Source: Prunus persica
Taxonomy: Eukaryota; Streptophyta; Magnoliopsida; Rosales; Rosaceae
Reading direction: 5' to 3'
Assembly: GCF_000346465.2 (NCBI RefSeq)
Contig: NC_034016.1
Location: forward strand, 1,029,481 to 1,093,480
Length of the DNA stretch: 64,000 nucleotides
The notes beneath the pieces are model-generated. The model ran no database searches, was not told the DNA's origin, and saw nothing but the letters and a program-made list of their open reading frames with translations. Below, in pieces: positions 1 to 11,757 of this stretch. Position numbers and translations under genes: made by a program. Each line of letters starts with the position of its first letter. The stretch's first letter is position 1.

Positions 1-32
<32 letters not shown>
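1..32. repeat. (CT)n microsatellite at window edge
   Basis: Perfect CT dinucleotide run starting at the first base of the window, so its true left end is not visible. It is followed by pyrimidine-rich sequence like a plant 5' leader, but no gene can be tied to it here. Confidence 0.95.
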
Positions 33-34
<2 letters not shown>

Positions 35-555
35 TCCTCTATTTCTTTTTCGATCTTTTCATTCGAAGCTTGAAAAAATCAGAGTCAAGACTAAAATCTT
101 CAGCATAACAGAAATTATGTGGATTGAAATTCCTGCACTCGAAGAATCAATTCGAGCAGTATCTTGATTAAAAGCTATCAATTAGAAGAATATTGATATG
201 CTGCAAGGTAGTATCTAATGATTTTTTTTTTTTTGGTACTTACATTTTCTATAATTTTTTAGGAAAAAAAAATTATATATTAAATCATATAAATCACGTT
301 AATTGTAAACACAAGAAAAAGAAAAAATATAATTAGAGCCATATTATTCATGAAAAGGTGAATTTCATTTAGAAAAATGCTTCTCTTTTAGAGACAAATT
401 AATTTTAAAAAAAGATTAAAATTGATATTGGGACAAATTTTGACACCAAATAAAAATATGGAAGATCTATGACTATGCCTATTGGTATTGGTATGGTATA
501 AAATTGTATATATATTTATTTATTTTTAGTTTAAAATGTTTGGCTATATATGTTT
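33..555. other. AT-rich spacer, no gene seen
   Basis: AT-rich sequence between the edge microsatellite and the Mutator-like element. No open frame, RNA gene or recognisable repeat is evident. Confidence 0.5.
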
Positions 556-564
556 AATATTTTT
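556..564. repeat. 9-bp target-site duplication, left copy
   Basis: AATATTTTT directly before the left TIR of the MULE, matching 6135-6143 exactly. Because the motif is AT-rich, chance identity is possible on its own, but its exact abutment to both TIR ends makes it convincing. Confidence 0.9.
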
Positions 565-894
565 GGATTAACTTCACTTTAGTCCCTGTAGGTTTAGTGT
601 CAGTATCGAAATGGGCCCCAAGGTTTGAGTTTTATCAATTTCGTACCCAATATTTCGAAATATTACCAATTTACACCAGCCGTTACATTGACCGTCAAAG
701 TCAGACGTTAAATGCTGACGTGGCAGTCATGGGACCCACATCATAACCAAATAGCTGTTAGAAAGCGACGTCACGATGGGCAATTTCGGAAGAAAAAAAT
801 CGAAGGAAAGGAAGAGTTCGCACGCGTTCCAAGGAAGAGTTCGATTACCTGAGTTGGAAAAATTGAACCAACTCAGTTTCTGAGTTGTGTTCGT
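565..894 (+). repeat. MULE left terminal inverted repeat
   Basis: Left TIR, reverse-complementary to 5828-6134. It probably contains the promoter of the transposase gene, whose proposed start codon lies 128 bp beyond the TIR; the promoter role is inferred from the family. Confidence 0.92.
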
Positions 895-1021
895 ACTGAG
901 ACAGACATAGAGGAGAGGTTGGAGAGGTTTTGAGGGTTTGTTCGTGTTTTGGAGTGCAAAAATTTGAAATAGACTGCAAAAATCATACTGAAACGGAGGT
1001 TTCTGAAAAGATCTGAAGAAT

Positions 1022-4000
1022 ATGAGTTGGGAACTTCGTCCGGAAGGATATGGAGAACCTTTCTATGGTATGTATGGGTACTGTTCTAAGGTTATTGGCA
1101 GATGATGTTTTCGAGTGAAAGTTTCAAATAGAGTCAGTTTCGAGTTTGGTGTCGACTGAAAGTTTGGCTTTTATAATGGATTGTGAGTTTCAAGTTAGGT
1201 GTCGGTATCACTGTGTCTATTTAATTGGTAGATGGAATGGTGTGAATGGCAGGTGGTATGCGGAAGTAAACGTTGGCTTTTGTATGTGGTCCTACAACCA
1301 CTGGGAATCTTACCTTTTGTATATGTGTGTACTGACATAGAAACCTGCATTTGTATATGTGTGTTTGTATTTGTGTGTTTGTATATCTGCATTTGTATAT
1401 CTGTATATGTATTTGTATTTGTATTTGTATGTGTATTTGTAAACAGGAGTACATGTATTTTGTTTTGGGTAAAATTGGTAAAATTCATGTGTGGTTTTCG
1501 ACCTGCAGGGGATGAGGCAGGATTTTCTATTCAAATGTACCACAATGGTGAAATAAGAGGTAACTATTATGTGAATGGGTCTGTGGATTGGTTTGATTAT
1601 TGTGACAAAGATAGAATGTCAATGACTGAGATAGATGCCATGGTCAAGGAGTTAGGGCACGAAGGTTTGATTAACTACTGGTACAGTATTCAAGGTGATA
1701 GTTTTGATGGTGGCCTAGTTAAGCTGAGTGAAGATACAGATGTCTTAGACATGCTAGTATTTGTGCCTGACACTAGGGTGATAAATATATTCCTAGAACA
1801 TGTCTTGGCATGCACTCAAGAGCAGTTTTACAGTCAAGTGGGTTCAAACATATTTATAAATTTGGATGATGAATTTGGGACCAACAGTGGGGTAGTGATT
1901 CAAGAGCTTGATGACAATTGTGGTGCCATTGTTCCAGTGGGTGGGGGAGTATCCCAGGTGCAAAAGGTGAAAAAAACAAGTGTTGTAATAGAAGAGTTGA
2001 ATGAAGAAGGGTTGAATGAAGAAGCATGTGGAGAAGGCAAAGAGTTGAATGAAGAAGGGTTGAATGAAGATGGGTTGATTGATGAAGCTTCTAAACAAGG
2101 CAAAGAAACTGTCACTGTGAATAATGAGGAGAATTCTGACAAGGGCAAAGAAAAGCCAAGTCAAGGTTGTTCTGATAAAGGCAAAGGCAAGGTTGATGAC
2201 ATGTCACATAGGGTGAAGCGTGCATTTGGTAAAAAAAGAAGTGGCAGTTTGAGGAGGACAAAGACTGTTCACTATAAAGACAAAGTTGTGGAAGGAAGGG
2301 TTGATGGCTACAGGACCGAGTTTCAAAGGGATTCCATGATGTTGAGAAGTGGGAGAAGTTTGGCAAATGCTGCAAACTTTGAAGGCTTGGATGATGATGC
2401 TTCTGATAGTGAGGACTCAGATTATATGATTCCCAAGAACTTCAGTGAAGATGAAGATGAAGATGATGTTTTTTTTTATGAATGGGTGGATGACCAAACT
2501 GAATGGACAGGGGCTAAAGAAACTGGGAATGAGGCTGCTCCTGATTGGCCTATAGATGTTGAATTGGATTCTGACGATTCTGAGTGCAGGGATTATGCCA
2601 AGTATAATTCTGATGAGGAAGTTGATAAGAATTGGCCAGAGTTCAATGCTGCAAATGACATGGCAGATCCAAAGTTTGAGATTGGGCTGTTGTTTAGTGA
2701 TTGTAAGGTGTTTAGGGCAGCTGTCAGAGAGTACTCCATCTTGCAGAATAGGGATGTAGTGTTTATTAGGAATGAGGCTTTGAAGCTGAAGGCAGTTTGT
2801 GGGGACCCAGATTGTGAGTGGATGATATATGCTTCAAAAATGCAACATGAGAACACATTGCAAGTGAAGACATATGTAGGTGAGCACACATGTACACAGC
2901 TATGGGAGAACCCTACTGTGAAGTCAACATGGATAAGCAAGAAATATGTTCACAGTTTGAAGTCCAATATCCAGTGGCCAGTGAAGTCATTGAAGGAGAC
3001 TGTTGAGAAGGATTATAATATAGGGGTGTCAAGACAACAAGTGTATAGGGCAAAATATAAGGCANNNNNNNNNNNNNNNNNNNNNNNNNNNNNNNNNNNN
3101 NNNNNNNNNNNNNNNNNNNNNNNNNNNNNNNNNNNNNNNNNNNNNNNNNNNNNNNNNNNNNNNNNNNNNNNNNNNNNNNNNNNNNNNNNNNNNNNNNNNN
3201 NNNAAAGGTTGTATGTTTGTTTAGGAGCTGCTAAGGAAGGCTTCAAAGCTGGGTGCAGGCCTATTATAGGTTTAGATGGGTGCTTTTTGAAGAGTGTTTA
3301 TGCAGGGCAACTGTTAACTGCTGTGGGTATAGATGCCAATAATGAAACCTGGGTAATTGCTTATGCAGTTGTGGAATCAGAGTGCAAGGAATCTTGGATT
3401 TGGTTTCTGGAGCTATTGGTTAAGGATTGTGAGATTGTGAATCAATTTGGCTTCACCTTTATATCCGACAAACAAAAAGGTTTAGTACTTGCTTTTGAGC
3501 AAGTGGTCCCTAATTGTGACCACCGGTTCTGTGCAAGACACCTGTTTTCCAACTATAGGGTGCTTTTCAAAGCAAAAAGCCTCAGAGACAAGTTTTGGAA
3601 AGCATCATATGCAACCACTGTCCCCCACTTTACAAGGGCCATGGAAGACCTGAAAAAACTGTCAAAGGATGCATATGAATGGCTAACCACTCCAGATAAA
3701 CCTCCAAGGCATTGGTCCAAGTCACACTTCAACACTCATTTGAAGTGTGACATGTTGTTGAATAATCTTTGCGAGTCCTTCAATGCTACCATATTGGAAT
3801 GTAGGGATAGACCAATTATGTCAATGTTTGAGTATATTAGATGTATGCTGATGAGGAGAATACAAGCAAGAAGGGACAAAATGCTGACATGGAACAAGCC
3901 TATCTGCCCAAGGATATTTAAGAAGGTAGAGGGAAATAAAGCCAAGGCAGGTGCTTGTGTGGCAATGTGGTCAGGTGGAGGTAAATTCCAAGTGTCAGCT

Positions 4001-4785
4001 GGTGGCCATGCACAATATATTGTGGATTTGGAATTGAGAACTTGTTCTTGTAGAGCTTGGGATTTGCAGGGATGGTCTTGTGTTCATGCTATTGCAGCCA
4101 TAAATTATAAAGGGGGTTTTAATGTCATGGATTTTGTGGATGACTGCTATTTGAAATCAACTTACTTGAAGACATATGAGAATCTCATACTGCCTATGAA
4201 TGGGATGGATATGTGGGATAAGAGTGACTTTCCACCATGTCTTCCTCCGTCTTACTCTACACAGCCTGGAAGGCCAAGAAAATGTAGAACCAAAGAACAG
4301 GAAGAGCACAAGGGCAAGATGAAGATGAGAGCATCAAGAAACCAATCTGAAACTGCATTGTCTCGCATTCCTAACACACAGGACTCTCTCAAATGTGGGC
4401 AATGTGGTAAAAAAGGGCACAATAAGAGGACTTGCCATAGGAATCTTCCCCCAAAAGCTAAACCTGCAACTAAGAGGAAGAGGGGTACTGAAAATACCCA
4501 GGTATAGCAACTCAATCTTTTTCAATTCTATCCCTTAATAACCCTAAGCGTTTGTTGCAAACTGATGTAGTTTTTATGTTGTAGACCACTCCATCTGACG
4601 CATCCACTTTAGCTGGTGATCCAAGCACCCTAAAGCAAAGATCCAAGCCTCCAAGGCGTGTGCAAAAAGGGAAGCCAAAACCAACTAAGAAAGGACATGC
4701 CACTTCTGAAGCACAACCAGCCTCAACTTTGCTTCCTCATGCATCAACTTCTGTTTCAACTGCAGGATCAAATGTTGTACATTGA
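1022..4785 (+). CDS. mudrA-like MULE transposase (3 exons, with assembly gap)
   Basis: Transposase that would bind the TIRs and cut and paste the element. I infer exons 1022-1067, 1509-4501 and 4585-4785. Each junction has GT..AG and keeps frame, giving about 1079 residues. The first exon starts MSWELRPEGYGEP and joins to GDEAGF, replacing a low-complexity intronic reading frame (TTTGTAT-rich) that would otherwise seem to extend upstream. Order of parts: acidic and lysine-rich N-terminal third, MuDR-type DNA-binding region, 139-bp gap of N near residues 534-580, MULE DDE core (first Asp in IIGLDGCFLK, next in FISDKQKG, then DHRFCARH), SWIM finger CSCRAWDLQGWSCVHA (about residues 863-878), and zinc knuckle CGQCGKKGHNKRTC (about 978-991). 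No stop is seen outside the gap, so the gene may be active; the gap prevents certainty. Confidence 0.9.
3065..3203. other. Assembly gap (139 N)
   Basis: A run of 139 undetermined bases inside the transposase coding exon. The same reading frame continues on both sides, consistent with the gap being sized about right, but stops inside it cannot be excluded. Confidence 0.99.
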
Positions 4786-5377
4786 AGCTCACTGAAAAAG
4801 CTATTTGATGATTCACGTTTTGTTGTTAGACTGGCAGTTTGTGATTAGGAGGTTTTTGTTTTTGAAAAATTGGTCATGTATAACTAAGTGCTGACTTATT
4901 TTGATGGATGTAATTGCATTCACATAAGCCTCAACCACTGTGAATGCAAATACATCCACTGAAACTGCCATTTTGGAATGAATTTGAATGGACATGAAAT
5001 ATGTACGATATGCAATGTTATTATCTGGTTATTTTGAGCTATTTTGAATGCAGAATTTTCTGAGTTTTTGGGTTGCCACTTTGCTTCATTATTTTGGTCA
5101 TTCACTTCATTGTTCCAGGTGCATCCATTTTCTAACTTCCCTGTTACATTATTTTTGCCATTCCATTTTCTACAAATTTTGCCATTCCATTCACTTCATC
5201 AAGTTACAAAAAAGTCGGCAATTAAACTGCTACATAACAATTAAACCTTACCCCATAACCCTTAATCCTACCCCATAAGCCCTTAAGCCTTACCCCATAA
5301 CCCTTAATCCTAAAACCCTAAACCCTTAAACCCTTACATAACAATTAAACCATTACAAACTGCTACTAACAATACAT

Positions 5378-5755
5378 TCATTCAATGGCAGAAGCTAATT
5401 CCAAGCTCCTCTTTTTGTTCACTCCACATCCACACATCCCTCCCAAAATGATGCTTGCAAATAGAACCCACGAAGCCACCAACAACACCCAAACGACCTT
5501 TTCTCTTTGTCTTGCCATTGCCATTGACTTCTCCAGCTTATTCCGCGATTTTAAAAGCCCAGGAATCACTGCCTTCGACCGTTCACACATGGCCGGATCA
5601 AACCATGCCCAAAATTCACAGCCCTTAAAACCCCTCTTAGTCTCACGTACCTTGGCTGCACACATGGAAAATCGCCTCCCAGGATTCGAATCTGTCCAAG
5701 AGGTTCGAATTGTAGCAGCCTTTCCGCACCAACACATCGGCGCCTCTTCATCCAT
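5378..5755 (-). CDS. GRF zinc-finger protein with C-terminal membrane segment, carried in the MULE
   Basis: A single-exon gene of 125 residues lying wholly inside the MULE and convergent to the transposase. The N-terminus carries a GRF-type zinc finger (CWCGK, then a GRRF segment, a Cys, and CEFWAWFD), roughly residues 8-55. A basic, possibly helical linker follows. A hydrophobic stretch (VVWVLLVASWVLFASIILGG, about residues 89-108) is probably a membrane anchor, with a short tail after it. The GRF finger binds nucleic acid in other proteins. Small plant proteins of this layout (like the Arabidopsis At4g04775 type) are common in transposon-rich genomes. Position and orientation mirror mudrB of maize MuDR, but there is no sequence resemblance that I can see. 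Role in transposition is unknown. Confidence 0.8.
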   Translation of the reverse strand: MDEEAPMCWCGKAATIRTSWTDSNPGRRFSMCAAKVRETKRGFKGCEFWAWFDPAMCERSKAVIPGLLKSRNKLEKSMAMARQREKVVWVLLVASWVLFASIILGGMCGCGVNKKRSLELASAIE

Positions 5756-5827
5756 TTCGCCCAGCCAATCGGATCTTCTTCGTCAGTTTCCCTCCACTTT
5801 TTTCCTCGCTCCTTTACTCTCGAAAAC

Positions 5828-6134
5828 ACGAACACAAATCAGAAACTGAGTTGGTTCGTTTTTTCCAACCCAGGTAAGCGAACTCTTCCTTTCCTTCGAT
5901 TTTTTTCTTCCGAAATTGCCCATCGTGACGTCGCTTTCTAACAGCTATTTGGTTATGATGTGGGTCCCACGACTGCCACGTCAGCATTTAACGTCTGACT
6001 TTGACGGTCAATGTAACGGCTGGTGTAAATTGGTAATATTTCGAAATATTGGGTACGAAATTGATAAAACTCAAACCTTGGGGCCCATTTCGATACTGAC
6101 ACTAAACCTACAGGGACTAAAGTGAAGTTAATCC
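5828..6134 (-). repeat. MULE right terminal inverted repeat
   Basis: Right TIR, inverted copy of 565-894. The GRF gene starts just inside it, so this TIR may supply that gene's promoter, as MuDR TIRs do for mudrA and mudrB. That is inference from the family. Confidence 0.92.
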
Positions 6135-6143
6135 AATATTTTT
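6135..6143. repeat. 9-bp target-site duplication, right copy
   Basis: AATATTTTT immediately after the right TIR, identical to 556-564. Confidence 0.9.
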
Positions 6144-7380
6144 CTCCCCAAAATCTACCATGGGCTACAGCTCCGTGTAGCCCTTGCACTAGTTCCGGCC
6201 GTGAATCCCAAAGGCAAAACCAACGAACACACAAAGTCCAAAAGGCTGGAACTAAGAAAGAAAAATGAACAGTTCGAAGGGATACAAACAAAGGTACATA
6301 TGTGAACAAAACACTAGACAGAACAAAAAATATAACACCAAAAAAAGAATGGACGGTCCAAGAAGCTTTAGGTCGGCTCTCAAAGGCGAGGAGGAGTTTG
6401 AAGAGAAACGGGGAGGATATAGATAATTGAGACGAGAGGGATAAGAGTAATGGCGTCAAGTTACCATAAATTACCCTTTGGTGTGACCAAATTATAAAAA
6501 TTAGATTGCTTGGACGATCCAAACATTGCAAAGTGTGAATAAATACGTAAACTCTAAATGTGGAGACTCAGGATCCCGTACAACAATAATCATGAAAACA
6601 ATGAAGCATTATTGAATCAAATAGAAAATAAGTTGGGTTTATTGGCCTAGTCGCGTAAACGGGTAGAGTTGGGGGTTTCTCTAATATGTATTTTGAAAGT
6701 GATTCATTCAAGATCATTTTAGTTTTTCAGGCTGCAATGTCGGATATACCTTTTATCAGGGATGTGGTGGAGGATGTCAAGTCGTGTTGTTATAGGTCAC
6801 TAGAGATGGCTTTGCTCATATTCACTGCAATGTTCATAGGGTAGTCACCGTTTGACTTGTTTTGCTTCACATTGAAGTGATATAATCATCAGATATTATT
6901 TTACTCTTTGAAAATTTTAGTTATCCTTAATCAATAAATTATGCCCCTTTTCTTTAAAAATATGTTATTATATTCCAAACCTAGTATATCAATAAGTATA
7001 TATGTACAATACAATTATACAAATCATTGTGATGCACAATACGGAGAACGTATATCAACCATGTGATCCCGACTCGTATTTGAAAAGACAAAAGCAAACT
7101 TTAAGAACCTATGAAATTGCAGACGTTGCTGAGGTTTTGATGGCACACAGTCACGCTAGCTATAGCCTAAGCCTACAGGCGTGGGAATTTGATTCTATTT
7201 CTCATGGTGCACATCAGCTAGCTAACTTTCCATATCTGCACAAATTGTAAAGGATAAAAAGCTCAACTTTATTTTCGGTTACACATATAAAGCCGAACTT
7301 TAACGATCAAAAGAATGATCATGTATTCTTCACCAAACTCTTATAATCGATTGTGCTCTTCAAAAAAATAAATAAAGTTT
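6144..7380. other. Intergenic spacer, no supported gene
   Basis: No conserved coding region was recognised. A short frame at 6737-6844 on + has no recognisable domain and is not called. Confidence 0.5.
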
Positions 7381-7384
7381 TTTT

Positions 7385-7610
7385 TTTTTTTTTTTTATCA
7401 CAAATGGTCTTTGAAGCTTGTGAAATGATCACTTTCGTCACTAATGTTTCTTTTTGTGACATTAATGGTCCTTAAGATTACTCTCCACATATCAAAATGG
7501 TCATTGCCGTTAACTTCTGTTGAATTTTCTGTTAAATTGTTGATGTGACACATGTATGGAGCCCACACATCCAATGGTATAGAGCCACGTGACTTTAAAT
7601 AAAATAAAAT
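7385..7610. repeat. Dispersed repeat end (related to 54880-55010)
   Basis: About 120 bp at the right side of this stretch, with CACATGTATGGAGCCCACAC and a nearby CCAATGG and CCACGTG, matches the reverse complement of 54885-55000 with scattered differences. The family is not identified; the style resembles terminal regions of non-autonomous DNA transposons. Confidence 0.55.
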
Positions 7611-7844
7611 ATATTTTAAATATTGTAAAACTTAAAATCCATAAAGGTTAAGACTCTAATATTTTTTTATTAGTTTTTTTTTAATACAATCGATATTTTA
7701 TTTTAATCTAATCTAAACTACGGAGAGGGAGATTTAAACTCGGGTGCAGAGTGGAGAGTACATTTACTTTAGCCAACTTGGCTAAGCCTATGTCTGTATT
7801 TTCTTATTAGTTAAGTTTAGGAATACTCTTAAACCCTATGAGTA

Positions 7845-8080
7845 TTAGTAGGGATTGATTTGGTTCAGTAACCTAACTGAGATGCCCACACCAATGACCA
7901 ATCGACTGGCGTCAAAATGGCCTACCATCGAACCACAATAGGTCAGTTACCGATTGTTTCAGTGTCAATCAGTTTCAATTGGTAGCGCTCGGTTTCAGGA
8001 TCTAGAGCTTGTCGGTGTGAGAGAGAACAATGGTCGGTGTAGTTTGGAGCTTGTACTACGAAGATGAGAGAGAGATCAAG
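7845..8080. repeat. Possible hAT-type relic (terminal-like sequence)
   Basis: Contains TAGGGATTGATTTGGTTCAG, which resembles the hAT-like end at 48953. No transposase or target duplication is visible, so this is a weak call. Confidence 0.35.
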
Positions 8081-8126
8081 ACATATAGAGACAAAGAAGA
8101 GGGAGAGATATCAAAAAGGAATAAGA

Positions 8127-8128
<2 letters not shown>

Positions 8129-8182
<54 letters not shown>
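8129..8182. repeat. (GA)n microsatellite
   Basis: Uninterrupted GA dinucleotide run of about 54 bp. Confidence 0.95.
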
Positions 8183-8184
<2 letters not shown>

Positions 8185-10780
8185 GATTTAGAGACATAGA
8201 AGTCGCAGCCACCTAAATCTTGTTTGTTTTCTCCCGATTTGGTGTCCGTTTTTCTAGCTCATTATCCCCCTTTTGTGGGCTTTTGCCTTCATGTGGGTTT
8301 TATGCCTTTCGTGAGTTTAATGACGGTAGAGGGCCCTATTCTATTTGTGTTGCATTTGGTTGAACTCATTTTTTGGGTTCACGTTTGTGTAACTGGCTTT
8401 AGCCTTCTATTTATGGCATGTTATGTCACAGCCCACTCCAACTAGAAAGATATTTTCTGTTTTGGCCTAAGCCCTTAGGGTTTTGGTCCTAGGCTTAAGC
8501 TTATGATATCTTGCCCAAAACGTGTCTTACTAGGTGAGATGACAACTGCTCTTATAAGGCACTTCACTTTTCCTTCCTTGAGCGATGTGGGATTGCTCAT
8601 TGATCTTGCTTCCCAAGCTCATAGGTCTTACATGTTACTTATCAGGAATCGATATTGCAATTATTCCAATTTCTGCTTCTCATGTGTTTACTAACACGTG
8701 AGTATTGGAATGAGGATCCCAAACCTCTGCATTTAGATATGAGAGGTACAAGAGAAATGCAAACTAGCATTGGAGCTACAAACCCTCACACACAACCCCC
8801 ACCTTAATTAACAATGTACAAAGGAGGATCTATTGCCCCCACTCAAATTGATTTACCCAATTTCTCATCCATTGTACAAGAGACAATGACTAAATTGAAG
8901 ACAAAGTACCAAAGACACCTACATGTTTGTTGACATTAATGCCTCAAAGGCAATTAAGTTATAAAGGGCTACTTAATTTACTTTTGCATTTCCCTGTCTA
9001 GGAAGTGGTCCACTTCCATTTTCGTCTAAACCATCCATCAATGATATAATAATCCAAGTGTGACGAGTTCCTTTCACAACAGTAGCCTACCATCAAATAC
9101 CATTTTTAAAAGCCATGGAAATCGGACGCAGACACTAAATGAACGGTGCATGTTGAATTGATCCAACTTTGCAGACGTGATATATTTATGCAACATTTTC
9201 CTTTTGCCAAAGATAACATACTTATATTGATTCAAATAAGACATCCAAATTCCTATGGAGGAGTTTGGTTTAATTCTCGAATTTAGTAACTTTAATCTAA
9301 ATTTTTTGACTTTTGTGACACATAGAATTGTATTTTTTTTTTAATTTTCTGACATTATTATAATGTTTTTTATTTTTTAATTTATTTTCTGACATTATAA
9401 AGTTGAACAACGGGCACAGTGCCAATTTATCTACAACATGTTCTTCACCAACGCACCTAGTTGCTTTTTTTTTTCCTTCCCTTTTTTCGTTAAAAATAAA
9501 CCTAACAATAACCGAAAATTTTAATGTATCATGCATTGGGCTTGCCCTTTTAAGCACGTTCAACTTTAGCATCTGCTTAGAAAAGTCAACTTCGTTGCTT
9601 ATGCATGCATTTTTCACTAAGAGCTTTGGCATCTGCTTAGATAAGTCTATTAAAAATAGGGTATATTATTGTAGATGCTCTAAGAGATTTCGGGTTTTAT
9701 CATTAGTATATGAGTTGTGCAACCCATAGCTACACCCATGATATGTTAATAGGAAAGAGGATATGGGTTGGTCATTACATAATAGGTGAATCTTATGTTT
9801 ATTATTTATAGTGGCGGATTTAAGATTTAATAATCTGTTGGGCGAAATTTACACACTAAATTCAATGATACGAGTGAACAAAGTCGATCGGAATTTTCTA
9901 AGGCCCAAGGCCAAATTCTAAATGGTGGCTCGTCTGTACATACACTCAACACTGAATATGTAATTTTTAAAATAAAGGGAATAACACTTTTGGGATTAAA
10001 AAATATCATACACTCATTTGAACCAGAGTAAACCATTCTAACAACAACAAAAAATCATTCCTTTTGGGCTTAAAAGAACATATTAGATATTTTCTCAATT
10101 CAAAGCTCTTATTTCAAAAGCCCCAATTCAATTCAGAAATCCTAATTCGACAAGCCATAAATTCAATTTATCATAACAAACCAAAATTCTACAAGAGAGA
10201 CGCATCAAAGAAAAATGAGAGAATGAGGAAGAAGATGACTAGAAAAAAAAAAATAATAATAAAGGAATGAGAGAAATGTGACAGGGAGAAAGAGAAAAAA
10301 GAGAAAATGTTTATTGTTTAAAGAAAAGTTTTAGTCCACAAGAAAAGCATGATATGAAAAGTTTCAATGAGACAAATGAAGCGTACTCTGTAGTACAATG
10401 AAGACAGAGATAAGGTGTATTTATTTATTTTGGCTAGGTTTTTTTAGGCAACAGCCCACTCTGTTCTGTGGGTAGAACTGCCCTTAATTATGGGGTGCGT
10501 TTTAAATTTTCAAGCTTGGACTAATTTCTACATATGTTACGATAAAGGCTTTTGTTGATGAGGAAACCTAATTGAGACATATAAATAAGGTTCCCTAACT
10601 AGCAGCCGTATCGTTTATGCTCCCATTGTAATTGGTTTATTCATAATGGTTTGTTGTTTCACAGCTTAATATCTTATGTTGTATGAAAATCATATTAAGA
10701 CTTACACGAATGCAAGAAATAGAGAAGTGAGACCGAAAATGAAGACAACATATCTCAACTCCCAACTCAGTAACTTGCTT
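8183..10780. other. Intergenic spacer
   Basis: AT-rich, no conserved gene found on either strand. A sequence near 9813 (GTGGCGGATTTAAGATTTAA) resembles degenerate transposon ends common in plants but is too short to classify. Confidence 0.5.
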
Positions 10781-10787
10781 ATAAAGC

Positions 10788-10788
<1 letters not shown>

Positions 10789-10832
<44 letters not shown>
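10789..10832. repeat. (AG)n microsatellite
   Basis: Perfect AG run of about 44 bp, upstream of the ACR3-like gene leader. Confidence 0.95.
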
Positions 10833-10834
<2 letters not shown>

Positions 10835-11179
10835 ATTATATGACCCAACGCGCATAAGTGGAGAGTAGGATTGTAAGAAGGAAGTAAAGGGCGTGCGAGT
10901 GACTGTACAAAAATTTGGTGGGCGAAGCAGTGGCAGGAACTGTTTGGTGGCCGCGTCATTTATAAAACTCCAACAAATTTAAATGATTGGATTCATTAAT
11001 TTAATATTTAAAAGGCTCTCCACCACTATTTGCCACGCCATGCCCAAGTGTTCCTTTCATTTTTTATATTTTTTATTTTAAATAAAAACAACATCCACAG
11101 AAGAGAGAGAGGAGAGAGAGAGTGGTTTTCCAACGTAGAAAAGCACAGCAGAGAGAGAGAGAGTGAGCCACCACAACAA

Positions 11180-11324
11180 ACAGACACTGCTTTACAACAC
11201 CACCAACGCACTCTCTCTCTCTGCATCACCCTCCTTCCTTCTCAATTCTCATAAATTGCTCTCCACACCACCCACCCTCCTTCCTTCTCAATTCTCATAA
11301 ATTACTCTCCACACCACCTCACCT

Positions 11325-11358
<34 letters not shown>

Positions 11359-11757
11359 TTTCATCATGTAAGAAGCCTTTCAATTACTCTGCATCCAGTC
11401 TTGGACTACTTTCAGAAAGGTAACTGCAATTTTTCTTGTTCTAATTCTAATTCATTTGCTTATGAATTCATTGGCTAGTTTCGAGTTTTCCCTTAAAGAG
11501 ACAAGAACAATATGTATTTTCGTAAGTTCTCGAGAATTTCAACACTAATGCTAATGCATGATGCTCTGCATCCTCTATATTTTCCAAAGACAATCCAATT
11601 CAAGGAGTTCGATATCAAAATAGGGATGTTCAGTCAATTGGGTTCTTTCTATTTGTCCATTTTTTATGTTCTTTAATTTTGATTTTGCAGGTTTGCTTCA
11701 GGATCTGAGGCCATTTTTGCTTGAGCTACAAGGGTGAAGAACAGAAATGTATGCCTG
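11180..11757 (+). promoter_or_regulatory. 5' leader of the ACR3-like gene with spliced noncoding exons
   Basis: CT-rich leader with a (CT)n block at 11332-11355. I infer a first noncoding exon ending at 11419 (AAAG, then GTAACT) and a second at 11691-11757 (after TTTTGCAG, ending before GTATGT). Further noncoding exon pieces probably lie near 12688-12800 and 14790-14843. An ATG immediately followed by TAA sits at 11366-11371 in the first exon. Transcription start and exact exon set need RNA data. Confidence 0.55.

Larger units (their letters stand above)
565..6134 (+). mobile_element. Mutator-like element (MULE) with long TIRs, near complete
   Basis: A 5570-bp element with terminal inverted repeats of about 300-330 bp at 565-894 and 5828-6134. 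The outer roughly 220 bp of the two TIRs differ at about one position. The left TIR has an extra stretch of about 20 bp that repeats a neighbouring motif. Both TIRs begin GGATTAACTTCAC. They are flanked by identical 9-bp direct repeats, AATATTTTT, at 556-564 and 6135-6143; a 9-bp target duplication is the hallmark of Mutator insertion. The interior encodes a mudrA-like transposase on + and a GRF zinc-finger protein on -, arranged convergently. A 139-bp run of N (3065-3203) hides part of the transposase. TIR near-identity suggests recent insertion. Confidence 0.95.

Noticed and set aside
1232..1508. N-terminal extension of the transposase frame rich in Cys/Val/Tyr
   Set aside because: Encoded by a TTTGTAT-type simple repeat with a good donor at 1068 and acceptor at 1508; a spliced short first exon gives a family-like N-terminus.
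5385..5849. 154-residue frame on + overlapping the GRF gene
   Set aside because: Antisense shadow of the GRF zinc-finger gene and the TIR; no domain.
5953..6531. 192-residue frame on - across the MULE right TIR
   Set aside because: Half of it is TIR sequence and it crosses the insertion border; no family resemblance.
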